Source: Eucommia ulmoides (lineage: Eukaryota; Streptophyta; Magnoliopsida; Garryales; Eucommiaceae). From it: 64,000 bases of DNA. The stretch covers positions 34,105,176 through 34,169,175 of the forward strand of contig CM028338.1 of assembly GCA_016647705.1 (NCBI GenBank). The letters are read 5' to 3'. The position numbers were made by a program, and so were the translations under genes. A model generated the notes under the pieces. It was not told the DNA's origin. It searched no databases and saw nothing but the letters and a program-made list of their open reading frames with translations. Shown here piece after piece: positions 33,047 through 45,700 of this stretch. How positions within the stretch are numbered: the first letter of the stretch is position 1; every line of letters begins with the position of its first letter.

Positions 33047-34075
33047 TAAGATTCGGTGGAGTTCAAGGATGTATCAGACGCGTTGACGAATAATGAAGTT
33101 CGTAAACATGACAAGGTAACCCAAAATGATACATCTGAAGCTTTGATGATGAAGGGTAGATCAGAGAACAAAAAGCACAACAAAGGTAGAAACAACTCTC
33201 GTTCCAAGTTGAGAGGAGTTTTAACAAATGGCAAGAAGATTCTAGCAAATGATGGATGTGATTTTTGCCCTAAGAAGGGTCACTGGAAGAAGGATTGCCC
33301 TAAACTGAAAAACAGGGGTAATACAAATGCAAACGTAGCCCAAGTAGAAGATGATGATTTAAATTTTTCTTTGGCTATTGTTGTTGGGGTTGACTCAAAT
33401 GAGTGGATTTTGAGAATATTTGATTTTGATGAGAAATTTCATAAATTCATAATATTCTTCGTTTAGTTACATAAAAAAAATTTATAAAGTTTGTTAAAAT
33501 TTAAGGAGCGTAAAATGACAATTTTAATTTTTTTATTACATCAATAAGATTTTAACAAATAAGTGGATTCTTGACTCTGCGTGCTCCTATCATGTGTTCT
33601 GATAGGGATTGATTCACTAGTTTGGATCTTACACGAGGTACTATGGTTGTCTTGAAAGGCCTAAGAAAAAACAATTTGTATTTCTTACAAGGAAAGTTCA
33701 TCGTCGGTGGAGCTGCTACTGTGGAAACTACTATTGATATAATCAAGTTTTGGCACATGAGGCTTGGGCATGTTAGAGAGAAGGTCATGCAAGGCCTAGC
33801 AAAGCAGGGTCTTTTGAAGGGTGCCAAAACTTGTAAGATTCTATGTGCATTGTATGTTGGGTAAGCAAACCAGAGTTAAATTTGGCATGGCCATCCACAA
33901 AACAAAAAGGACCCTAGACTATGTACATACTGATGTTTGGGGTCCAACAGAGGCTACATCGTTGGGTGGAAGATGCTGGTTTGTTACATTTGTAGATGAC
34001 TTATCAAGAAGATTCTGGGTGTATACTATGATACAAGTATCAAGTCTTGGAGATCAAATCGATAAGAAGATTAAG
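33047..34075 (+). pseudogene. Copia gag zinc knuckle, protease and integrase fragment
   Basis: Plus-strand frames. 33056-33466 ends with the gag knuckle CDFCPKKGHWKKDC. WILDSACSYHVF at about 33560-33597 is the protease motif, with Cys in place of Gly. From 33622, NNLYFLQGKFIVGG and FWHMRLGHVREKVMQGL (pre-integrase), then HCMLGKQTRVKF and TDVWGPTEA ... FVTFVDDLSRRFWVYTM (integrase core). It stops at the junction with inverted LTR sequence near 34085. Several frameshifts. Confidence 0.75.
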
Positions 34076-35699
34076 GTGTTGAGATCGGGCAACTGCGGGG
34101 GCCGCTCTTTCTTGAAAATGAGAGATTTTCGGCGTGATTCTTTTTCTCATAAGGATGGGACATTGTTTTTGAAAAAGAAAAAATATTTGGTTGTTTTTGA
34201 CAATAAAGAAAAAGGAAGCAAACATATTTGAAGGAAAATAGAAGAAAGAAAAACCGAAAATCCCAATAAGATTTTCTCTGATTTGCGGCAGCCTCAAATC
34301 AGAGAAAATCTGTTTTGTTTCTCATCCATTGCCTATAAAAGGGGCAAGGAGGTAGCTCTAATACCACTTGTGCGGAAGCGTGTTAAGTGGACAAAATAAA
34401 ACTGATATTATGGGAGATAAAATGAAAACAGACACTCACAAACAATAACATAAGATTTATCAAGGTTAGGCAATTTTGCCTACATCTCCGAAAGCAACTA
34501 TGGAATTTCTTTATTTGATAATGAAATACAAATAAAGAATACAAAAACAAAGCCTTAAACAACTTACGACACTTGTACAAAAATCTCTCAATTGTGGCTA
34601 TTGAAGATTATGCTCTTGCTCTATATTTTCAAAGTTGCCTCCTTGCCCTTTTTATAGGCAGTGGATGAGAAAGAAATCAGATTTTCTCTGATTTGAGGTT
34701 CCGCAAATAAGAGAAAATCTAATTGAGATTTTCGTTTTATGCTCTCGCTATATATTTTCAGAATTGCTTCCTTGTCCCTTTTATAGGCAGTGGATGAGAA
34801 AGAAATAAGATTTACTCTGATTTGAGACTGCAGCAAATTAGAGAAAATCTGATTGAGATTTTTGTTTTTTCTTCCTTAAATTTTCCTTCAAATGTGTATG
34901 CTTCCTTTCTCTTTATTGTCAAAAACTACCAAATGCTTTTTCTTTTTAAAAAATTATGTCCCATCCTTATGAGAAAAAGAGCCATGCCGAAAATCTCTCA
35001 TTTTCAAAAAGGAGTGGCCCCCATCCTAATTGGAAGAATGAGCCATCACCATCATATCGTAGATGTGTGTTTGAATTGGTGGAACGTTCATTTTGGACCA
35101 AATAATTATCTGAATTTGTGATGGTAATTTTGGACCAAATGGATTTGTTTTATTCAGAAAATCAATGTCTAAGATATCATTCGAAGCACGTAGTTACACA
35201 ATTGTTGAGCATTTATGAAGGTTAAAATATTAGGTGATCTTTTTTTAGTATTCTTTGTAACGAAAAAAATTTGTTTACAACCTAAATACGTGGATTCTCT
35301 ACAGATGATTACCTTAATAATTTAGCTTATTTTGATTAGCAATTGCATGTTTTCGGTCATTTTTGTTGGGTTTCTATAGATTGATCTGTTTGAAATGGAC
35401 GGATTTGGGACCAAATTTTATAAGACGAGAAGCTATTGATTGTTGTAGTTGAAGGGTAAGACTAGAAGGAAGATGACTAGAGTTCAAGGACATGGTAACA
35501 TATCGTTTGTGAATATAAATTATCCGACTGTTTTTTGAGTACCTTCACTCACATTGCATTTTCACCGTGTGCTTTGTTCATTGAGATTTCATTGAAAATC
35601 TAAATTATAGTAAAAATAAACATAAAGTTAGACATTCGTTTTCGAAGTAACTAAGGTATTTATTATAACAAGCAAGGCTCGTCAGGCCTGTGAGATTCA

Positions 35700-36130
35700 T
35701 ACTTCTTGAGAAAGCCTGTGAGATTCATACTTCTTGAGAAAGTTATGGAGGGAGATATTCCTTGGATTATGACATCCTTAAGAAAGCCCTATAAAGAGAG
35801 GAAAAAAATCAGAGCAAGTGAAAAGGGCCCTTTAGAAAAGGAAGAGTTAGGAAAAAATTACGTTAGTCTTGCTCTCTCCATATGCTTCAGAAAAAGGCAC
35901 ATAGAAAACCTACTGAAGCACCGGTTAGAAAATACAATTTAATTGTAGTGGAAGATGCTACAAGAGAGAGAAGTAAACCTAAGAAAACTTTAAAAGAGTC
36001 AATTAGGAATGATTTGATGTTTTTGAACTTGACGAGGGACAACCATAGAAGATCTTTGTAGGGGAAGCTCATTCATGTAGCGACCCTACTTGGGTGGGAT
36101 AAAGTTTTTGTTGTTGTTTTTATTGTTATC
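35700..36130 (+). repeat. LINE 3' remnant (RTE-like tail)
   Basis: Frames carry SKPKKTLKESIRNDLMFLNL and LLGWDKVFVVV, followed by a TTGTTGTT-rich tail at 36106-36130. This resembles the C-terminal end of plant LINE ORF2 products with (TTG)n tails. A 24-base duplication (AGCCTGTGAGATTCATACTT) lies at 35685-35735. Identification is by resemblance only. Confidence 0.4.
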
Positions 36131-36714
36131 CTAATTTATTACATTATTAGTAATGTAAGGGTGTGTCAAAGTCTCTCAGAGTCATGAATTTTGAAGTTTC
36201 AAGTATGGCATAATTATTTTTGTAGTTATAACTAGAAGTGCCTTAGGATATACATTGGGATGTTGTGGGTATTTATGAGTTTGCATGAGCAAATTTTTTG
36301 AAAAAGAATTCCAGATAGATGTGATCAATAGGTAGTATAAACTGAGTTCGACATTTTTGCTATTTAATTATAGAATTAATTCCAAATTTATTTATTGAAA
36401 ATATTTATATCCTTGTGTGAGTGTTTTGGTTCCAAAGTGATTATGTTGTCTTGTCTTATCATTTAAAGGAGTATATTCCTAAACTTTGTAGCTGGACTTG
36501 TTAGGCTGGTTTCATGTGAATAAATAGAGTACATAAGCTATTTCTATTTGGAAATATCCTTAACTTGTTCTGACGTTTTGAATTTTCTCATAGATATTGC
36601 TATACTTGTGTATGTACAAATAAAATGGTTCGATGTCAATATGATTTTGCTTATTTATCAAAGAGAAGTATGATAATGTGACTGAGAGTTTTTAAGTTTT
36701 AAAAGTAGGGAAAC

Positions 36715-39700
36715 ATGGGAGTATATCTGAGCACCCCCAAAACTGAAAAGGTCTCGAAAGATGGTTACAATGATAGGCTTCGTTTTGGTTTGTCATCCAT
36801 GCAAGGATGGCGCTCATCCATGGAAGATGCTGTAAGTATTCTGCAGTACATCGCTAACTAAGACTTACTTTTTCCATTCCATTATTTCAATGACTGTACT
36901 TGAAGTAGAGTGCATGCCGTGGTTTGAAGGTATAGTTTTGAGTGCATATCAACCAGACAGAGAGATAAGTTGAGGGTGGATTAGTTGGTCACCATGGTTT
37001 TGTTATTTGGTAGTGCAATATTCCTGGACTTGTGGTAGTGTTGGAAGCATTTGGATTAACATCGATGAATCTGGTTATTAGTTTTCCTCTTGAGGCTCTT
37101 CGTTGTGGGAAGCAAGTATTTAATTGAACATGGTTTCTAACAATTGTTTTTTTTGGTCCTTTGTTAAACATAGTTCTTTCCAATATTAATATTGAATTTC
37201 AATGGTTGGATGTTTGAATGAATTATGTGAGTTATGAGTTGTTCTCTCTTTGGTAGGTTCCTCCAGGGATATTTCCGATTCTACTTTGTGTTTGTATTTT
37301 TTCACACGTGTGCATGCTGGGGCATTTTTTATTTCCCATTTTTTTTTTTAATGTATGTCAACCGACATTTTGATCTCTAGGTTTAGGCAAGTGTGGGAAG
37401 TTCTGTGCTTGGCCTTTCCTGTGTCTGGACAAAGATAGAACCTTTTTTTTTCCTTCGATCTTTTTATTTGAAGCAAAGCGCATTAGGGTGTATATCATGG
37501 GTACATCTGCAAATGGATCTATTTTTAGTTTAGAAAGTGTGTTTAGCAGGAATATAACATGTTTGACCCATATTTTCTTCTTTGTCATCCTCTCCTTCAC
37601 GATTTATTTCAAAAAATAAAAACTTTATATGGTTCATTGCTTACTATATTTTTGTGAGGTGTTCTATAGCATGCAGCTTATCCTGATTTGGATAGTTCTA
37701 CGTCATTCTTTGGTGTTTACGATGGTCACGGAGGTAAAATGCTTATCTTTTTATCTTTTCTTCCCCCCCCCAACTTTTATATTTGCTTATATACTATACT
37801 ATCTCTAAGTTACGAGAGGCATATCTTCTGTTCTGCATATATTTTGGAAATTTTCGTGTTTCCTGAAGTAATGGACCTTTGGATTATGGGTTGTTCTTTG
37901 ATCCTTTTTACCACATATTTGTTCTTGCCTGTTCTCAAATGATCAATCCTCACTTAGCTTCTGTTATTGTTGTGCTACCCTATCAAGGGAGAGCAAGTGA
38001 TTGGTCTTCATTTGGTTTGTGATAGAACAAATGTATCCAAATAGGAAATATAGCATATTTGATTTAAGGAAATGGACAGTAATTGCATTCACCAATATAA
38101 TGAAATACAAATCAGTCTGTGATTGAAAAGAAAACAGTAAGGAAATGAACAAATAGCCAGGGATTCGAGAACCTGGTTTCTCCCAATTTCTACCTTAGTT
38201 TTTCGGTCATCCTTTCTTCTTCCTCTCTACTATTTATAACCCTAATAGTAGCAACTTGCAGCTGAATAATAGAATACATTCTGTTATTCTATTATCCTAA
38301 CAACTTAACAGCCTAACAACTCAACTTCCTAACCGAAAATGGAAGCTTCTATGCCTTCTTCCTTTGTCTCACATAAGTGTGCTTGATTAATGGTCTATCA
38401 ATACCTCCCCCTCAAGATCTCACCTTGTCCTGAAGGTGAAAAGCAGGAAATTGGGTGTTCAAGAACTCGAACTCTTCCCACGATGCTTCAAAATCTGGAA
38501 GATCTTGCCACTGAATCAATACCTCCAACTTCCCGTGCACATTGTAGCGCAATCCGGCCACCGATGCCGGTTGCACATGCCACTCCAATTCCTTCGTAAG
38601 GATCTCCGGAATGGGTTGCACACTGACATTAGAGCCCACGGCTTTTTTCAACACCGAAACATGGAATACTGGATGAATAGAAGTAGTAGACGGCAGGGCC
38701 AACCAATATGCCACTGTGCCCACTTTAGACAGCACCTGATAAGGCCCAAAAAACTTAGGAGACAACTTTTCATTGGCTTTACTTGCCAAGGATTTGTGAC
38801 GATACGGCCGGAGCTTCACATAAACCCAGTCTCCTATTTCAAACTCGACTTCGCGGCGCTTCTTATCCGCATAATCTTTCATGCGTTTCTGAGAACGATG
38901 CAAGTGGTATTTAAGTTCCCTCAAGATTTGATCTCGTGTTTGTAATTGAAAATCCACCTCAGATATCGGAGTGGATCCAATTTCAAAACGCAGCAATGGT
39001 GGATCACGACCATAGAGGACGCGAAATGGAGTGGTCTGAGTGGATATGTGGAATGAGGTATTGTACCAATACTCTGTCCATGGTAACCACTTAACCCATT
39101 GTTTGGGTTTGTCGCTCGCAAAACATCGTAAATAGGTCTCAATGCCTCGATTGACCACCTCGGTCTGCCCGTCTGTTTGCGGATGATAAGCGGTACTGTG
39201 TTTCAACGTTGTGCCTTGCAGACGGAACAACTCCGTTCAGAACTTGCTGAGGAAGACTTTACCACAATCAGAGACGATAGAATGGGGAACTCCATGCAAA
39301 CATATTACCTCCTTAACGAATATGGCCGCAACATCGGGAGCAGTGAAAGGATGTTTGAGTGGAATAAAATGAGCGTATTTCGAAAGACGGTCTACCACCA
39401 CAAACAAACAATTGAACCCATCGGCTTTCGGCAATCCTTCCACAAAATCCATGGACAAATCTTCGAAAACCTGATCTGGAATAGGTAGCGGCTGTAGTAG
39501 TCCGGCAGGACTGAGAGACATTTTTATTTTGTTGACAAATGGAACATTCAGCCACAAAACGTTGTACGTTTTTCCTCATTCCTCGCCAATAAACATCTCG
39601 GGATAAATGTTGAAATGTTTTCAAAACCCCAGAATGGCCTCCAATCTTGCCCCCATGATATTCATCCAATAGTTGTGGAATGAGAGTGGATTCTGACGGA

Positions 39701-42700
39701 AACACCATTCATCCTTTGTACAACAGAATGTCATGCCGAATACTATAGTCAGGAAACAAGTCCGACCCCTGTAGTAGCTGCTGCTTGATGGGTCCATAAA
39801 TGCAATCGGAATCAATCTCGTTTTGCAGCGTATCGACTTGTGCAAAGCATGAAACCGTAAAAATGGTAAGCTCACAACCTTCCTTTCTTCGCGACAAAGC
39901 ATCGGCCGCTTTGTTCTCAATTCCTGGGCGATATTCAATGTCGAAATTGTAACCCCACAATTTTGAAACCCATTTCTGATTCTCCTCAGACACCATGCGT
40001 TGATCAAGCAAAAATCGCAAACTCCTCTGATCAGTACGCACAATGAATTTGTGTCCCAAAAGATAAGGTCGCCACTTTTGGACCGCAAGGACAATAGTCA
40101 TTAGCTCACGTTCGTATACCGACTTAGTCCAATCCCTTTGGCTAAGGACCTGGCTTAAAAATGCAATCGGTTGCTGATTTTGCATTAACACAGCACCAAG
40201 ACCAACACCAGAGGCATCAGTTTCCACCACAAACGGTTGATGAAAATTAGGAAGAGCTAATACAGGTACCGTTGTCATCGCCACTTTTAAAACTTCAAAT
40301 GCCTTTTGCGCATCATCATTCCACCCAAATCGGTCTTTTTTTAATTGATTTGTGAGTGGTGCCGCCATGTGCCCATAGTTCCGCACAAACTTTCGATAGT
40401 ACCCCGTTAAACCCAAGAACCCTCGGAGAGCTTTCAAGTTGGTTGGAGTTGGCCATTCTACCGTCGCCTGAATCTTCTTGGAATCAGCTGCCACTCCTAT
40501 TGCTGAGACTATATGACCCAAGTACTCTAGTTCCCGTTGCCCGAAAACACATTTTTTGAGGTTTACTACGAATGAATGTTCCTTCAAGATCTCCAATACC
40601 GTTCTTAAATGCTCCATATGATCTTCCATGGACTTACTATACACTAGAATATCATAAAAAAAAACGAGCACAAATTTCCGAAGGTACTGTTTAAATACCT
40701 CATTCATCAATGCTTGGAAAGTGGCTGGGGCGTTCATTAAGCCAAACGGCATCACGAGGAACTCATAGTGACCCTCATGTGTCCTGAAGGCCGTTTTAGG
40801 CACATCCCGTGGCCTCACTCGAATTTGATGGTATCCCGACTTGAGATCTAGTTTGGAGAAAAAATGTGCCCCACATAATTTATCCAAGAGCTCATCTATT
40901 ACCGGAATAGGAAATTTGTCGGGTACAGTTACCCGATTTAAAGCCCTATAATCCGCGCAAAACCTCCAACTGCCATCTTTCTTTTTTACCAAAATAACAG
41001 GGCTGGAAAATGGACTATGACTTGGTTGAATGATACCTGCTGCCAGCATATCATCGACCAATTGTTCGATTTCGTCTTTTTGCACCTGTGGATACCGATA
41101 TGGTCTCACGCTCACTGGTTCCACTCCTTCCTTCAAAATGATACAGTGATCCAACGCCCGTTGAGGGGGTAATCCCTTCAGCTCGTTCATCACTCCCGGA
41201 TATCCTTGTAACAGCTCATCGAAAATATGAGGAACTTCCATAACCGCTTCGTCTTTGTCGTTTTGTGCCACTAGAGACTCCAGCTCTAACAAATAACCAT
41301 GTCCCTCATGTTGTATAGTACGCATCATCGCTTTGAGCGATATCTGTGTTTTGCATAATCCCGGCTCTCCCTTCAATGTCACCGGAGTCTGTCCCAAAGT
41401 AAATTTCATAGTTAAAGCTTTCCAGTTAACTTGCATTGCCCCCAATTTCGTCAACCACTGCATTCCCAGAATAATATCTTCTTTGCCTAACTCCAGTGGT
41501 AAAAAATCTTCCACCACCTCTACTTCGGGAAGGGACAGTAGCACCCCTTTGCAAATTCCGTCTGCACCCACTGTTTCTCCCGTTCCAATAATCACTTTGT
41601 ACGTCGTGGTTGCTGTTACGGGTAGATTCAACCGCTGTACAATATCTTTAGAGATGAAGTTATGCGATGCGCCGCAATCTATCAACACTGTCACTGTTTG
41701 TGGTCCAATTTTCCCTCCCAATTTCATAGTATGCGGGTCAGTAAATCACATTACAGAATTTATTGACAATTCTATTGCACCTTCCATCAGCTTGAGACTC
41801 TCTTCTCTTTCATAATCACCTCCTGTTTCTTCTATTCCTCCAGCATCAGCCACAATCAAGACCTGCAACTTGCAATTCTTGCAAACATGACCTGGAGAAT
41901 ATTTGTTTTTCACATTTGAAACATAATCCTCTCGCACGCCTATTCATCAACTCAGCGTCGGTGTACTGCCGGTAATTCGACGAAAATCGTGTCGCCGACG
42001 ATTCTTCAGTCTGCGATTTCTTCAGATCTGCTCCGCCATGACCAGTATTCGTCGTCGACGGTGATCGGAACGACGTCAAAGGTCGAATCGTCGTCGCTGC
42101 TAAGTTCGACGAATATTTCGGGTTAGAATAAATTGAACCCGACCCAACTCTCGACGATTTGCTCCATGACCCAGTGGATCCAGACCCGATCCGAGTGGAT
42201 TGAAGTATCCTGTTCTTATCTTCGATCAAACGAGCTGCATCTATCATTTCCAATAGATTTCTAGGTTTGAGAAGCCTTACCTCTGCTCGGATCGATGGAT
42301 TCAATCCATTGGGGTATGTGCTTTGCAAAACCTCCTCTAAGAGCCCCTTCAATGGAGATGCCAAAATTTCGAATCGTTCCTGATAATCTTCAACAGAAGA
42401 CTCCTGACGTATTGCCAAAAATTTCTCGCAAAGGGATTCCTCCATACTTGATCGAAAGCGATGCAGAAACGCCATCTTAAAATCGTTCCAGGTATGAAAT
42501 TTGAGTCTATCTTCTACATATAGATACCATGCGAGAGCCTTCCCTTCCATACTCAAAGCCACTGTTTCTAATTTCTCTCCATCGCTCATTTTATTTATCG
42601 CATAATACCTCTCAGCTCTAAAAATCCACCTATCAGAATCAGTTCCTGTGAAGATTGGTAGTTCCAATCTCCGGAACCGGAACGATCGATGCCCCATAAA

Positions 42701-45700
42701 TTCAGTCGTACTTCCTCCTTCTAAGGTCTGCGATTCCATCATCACAGACGGATTCTGCTTTTCCTCCATCAGTGATGAAGAACACGTTTCATCTCTTCTC
42801 ACGGACTGCTCGAATTTCCCCAACATCAGCGTGATTGCCTTCTCCAAGCTTCCAATCTTCTGAACTTCAGTCCGCACAGAATCAAATTCCCTCTGCCATT
42901 CTAAATGAACAAGGTCCATCTTCTCCTCCAATGCTTCAACCTTCTTTTGAGCCATGTTTTCCAGGATTGAACTGCTCTTGATACCAACTTGATAGAACAA
43001 ATGTATCCAAATAGGAAATATAGCAGATTTGATTTAAGGAAATGGACTGTAATTGCATTCACCAATATAATGAAATACAAATCAGTCTGTGATTGAAAAG
43101 AAAACAGTAAGGAAATGAACAAATAGCCAGGGATTCGAGAACCTGGTTTCTTCCAATTTCTACCTTAGTTTTTCGGTCATCCTTTCTTCTTCCTCTCTAC
43201 TATTTATAACCCTAATAGTAGCAACTTGCAGCTGAATAACAGAATACATTATGTTATTCTGTTATCCTAACAACTTAACAGCCTAACAACTCAACTTCCT
43301 AACCGAAAATGGAAGCTTCTATGCCTTCTTCCTTTGTCTCACATAAGTGTGCTTGATTAATGGTCTATCAGTTTGACTCTCCCTTAGATTTGTTTTTGAA
43401 TCATAACATGCATTTATTTACTAAGCCAAAACTTGTTATTTGAAAAGCTCTTTCAATTTGCTTAGGCATTTGTCTGGTGATCTGGTTTGAGGGATAGTAT
43501 TAAGTTCTGAAACAAAGGAAATACCATTTCTTGTGGAGCTTGAATACATTGTTTTGCTCCAGATAGGTGGATATATTTACTTACCATCCAAGTAAGGCAA
43601 ATGAAGTTGTATAACTGGTGATTAGTTCGAATAAAATATATCTTACATGCCAGGTTGGCATTTTGAATCTGAACCCGCTGGGAAAACCCCAATTATTTGC
43701 AATATTTGGGTAAGTTTTCTGTATTCCGGCCTGGTACTTGACTCAAAATTAAATCCCAAGGGATAATTTTGGTTGGCTTCATTTAAGGCTCGGGTAACCC
43801 AAAGCAACCTAACCCGATATAAACAATATACACAGATATGCTATTAGTTCATTTAAGACTAAATTATATCTGTCTTTCCATTCATCTAAATTATATATAA
43901 AAGTTCAGCACATGGGCCGTACATTATCATATTTCATTCAGCCATACTACCTTGTTCAATCCTCAATCGAACAACAAATGCATCTCACCTCTCTTCAAAG
44001 CACCATATCAACCTCACTGTTGAAATACATATACTTTTTCTTATATATAGAAAAACACAATATTTATTCTTACATAAACGAATTAGTTATTTTTTGTCTG
44101 TTTGTATATCATCATCCTCAATTAGCATTATCTGATGTTACCCAAGGAAAAGTGTTGTAACTCGTTGATCAAAGTAGTTCAATACCCAGGTAGTAATGCA
44201 TACACCTTATGTGGGATTACGTGGGATTTGGGCGAGTGTAACACTAAGGCCAGTACCAGACAACTCTATAGACCCACTCAACTTGCATGCCTAATATATG
44301 CATTAGAGTCCAGCCTCACATCATCTAGTATCTATCGCTACTATTTTTCAGTATTGAAGTTTGTTGATTTGCAGGGAAAGCTGCTGCTAAGTTTTGTGCC
44401 AAGTTTCTTCATCAACAGGTGCTCAAGCATGAAGCATACTCAGTTGGGGATTTAGGCACTTCTCTCCAGAAAGCCTTTCTCAGGTTACTTCATGCCTTTT
44501 ATTTTATTTTGTTCCTTAGCAGTTTTCCGGCGGCTGCCATGATGTAATCATAGCCCAAGCATATACAAGGTGGCATTGGAGCTGTCTTTCACGTGTAAGA
44601 CATGTTCTCATCGGCTTGGGACTCTGAAACCAGGATGTGGTTCGCTCAATGTGGCCAGTATGCCTCCTTAAATTTGCAATTTTTTTATTCTATTTTTATA
44701 AGAAACTATTCACTGGTTGCGTTTTGATAAATTAGTATGTGCATATTATTTTAATTGGTGTATAATTGTGCTACCATGATGCAAAAATGTTGATGAATTG
44801 GTAGACTTTTTTTTTTTTTTTGCTCCCTGTACAAATCATTTTCTTGATGTTAAGTAATTCTAATCGAGTTCATTTGTTGCTCAAAATAAATATTTTGGTT
44901 CATCTGTTGCAGAATGGATGAAATGATGTGTGAACAAAAATACTGGAGAGAGTTGGCAATGGCAGAGGATAAAATGGATGGATTTAGTGATACATTGGAA
45001 AGGTTAACATGTTCTTCGGAGAGTCGTGACTTCGACAGCCATACGGAGGATCAGCCTTCTGAGAAGGTAATTGTATAACTAGTTAAATTTATGTATTTTT
45101 CTTTTTTCTTTTTGGTGATGTGCTTTGTTTTTAAGTTAAATTTTGTCCATTGGGCATATTTGATTGCTATCGGTCGTTATTACATCATAGACATATTTCG
45201 GAACTCTGTTTCTTTTCCTGCTAAAAGATGAAATTTATTCTATTGGCATTAAATTGGTATGCACTTTGCTGGATGGATGTGTGCATTTTTCATCAAAATT
45301 AATATAAGCATATTTGTTGCTACATGTTTCGTTTTTTTCCCCCAATCATCATATGTTCCTCAAACCTTCTGCTGATGCCAAGAGTTTCTTTCCCAGCCAA
45401 CCATAATAGGAGCTATCTGGATATTATGAAAAATGACAAACAGTGGATGCCTAGCTTTTTTTGTTAGCCGTGGACAAACAGGGAGTCTTAACATTGAATA
45501 TAAAGCTCAATAAGATCAACAAGGGCTTGGCGTAGAAGCATATGCCATGTAGAAGTCTTACAACTTACAAGTGGCTCATACAAGTTTAGAAGCAGTTGGA
45601 ATCATCTAAAATGTTGAAATAATAGTAAAATTGAATTACTATTAATCCTGTTGGTAATTAATATTCCATTCTACAAAAGTATGGACATTTCTATGGAGGC

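Larger units (their letters stand above)
31930..35060. mobile_element. Scrambled Ty1/copia remnant with direct and inverted LTR pieces
   Basis: LTR-like sequence (AAGTGGACAAAACAAAATCG ... ATTTTCTCTGATTTG ... CCCCCATCCTAATT) occurs in one direction at about 31937-32470 and 34378-35045, and inverted at about 34085-34350. Between them lie coding fragments on both strands. In minus orientation a TGGTATTAGAGC primer-like site is at about 34355-34366. The element has been rearranged and is inactive. It sits in the presumed first intron of the PP2C gene. Confidence 0.65.
38020..43370 (-). mobile_element. Chromovirus (Ty3/gypsy with chromodomain) in PP2C intron 2
   Basis: LTRs of 381 bp at 38020-38400 and 42990-43370 start TGATAGAACAAATG and end GGTCTATCA. 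The 5-bp duplication GTTTG lies at 38015-38019 and 43371-43375. By eye the LTRs differ at about six positions, so the insertion is young relative to the rest of the window. The order gag, protease, reverse transcriptase, RNase H, integrase, chromodomain on the minus strand is that of chromoviruses. It is antisense to the host gene. Coding is broken in several places. Confidence 0.95.

Noticed and set aside
36075-36110. Another TGTAGCGACCC-type LTR start related to the TGTAAGACCC family
   Set aside because: No matching end or duplication; the sequence reads better as the tail of a LINE remnant.
38436-41815. Plus-strand frames inside the chromovirus (38436-38945, 41333-41815)
   Set aside because: Antisense shadows of pol, which has clear domain order on the minus strand.
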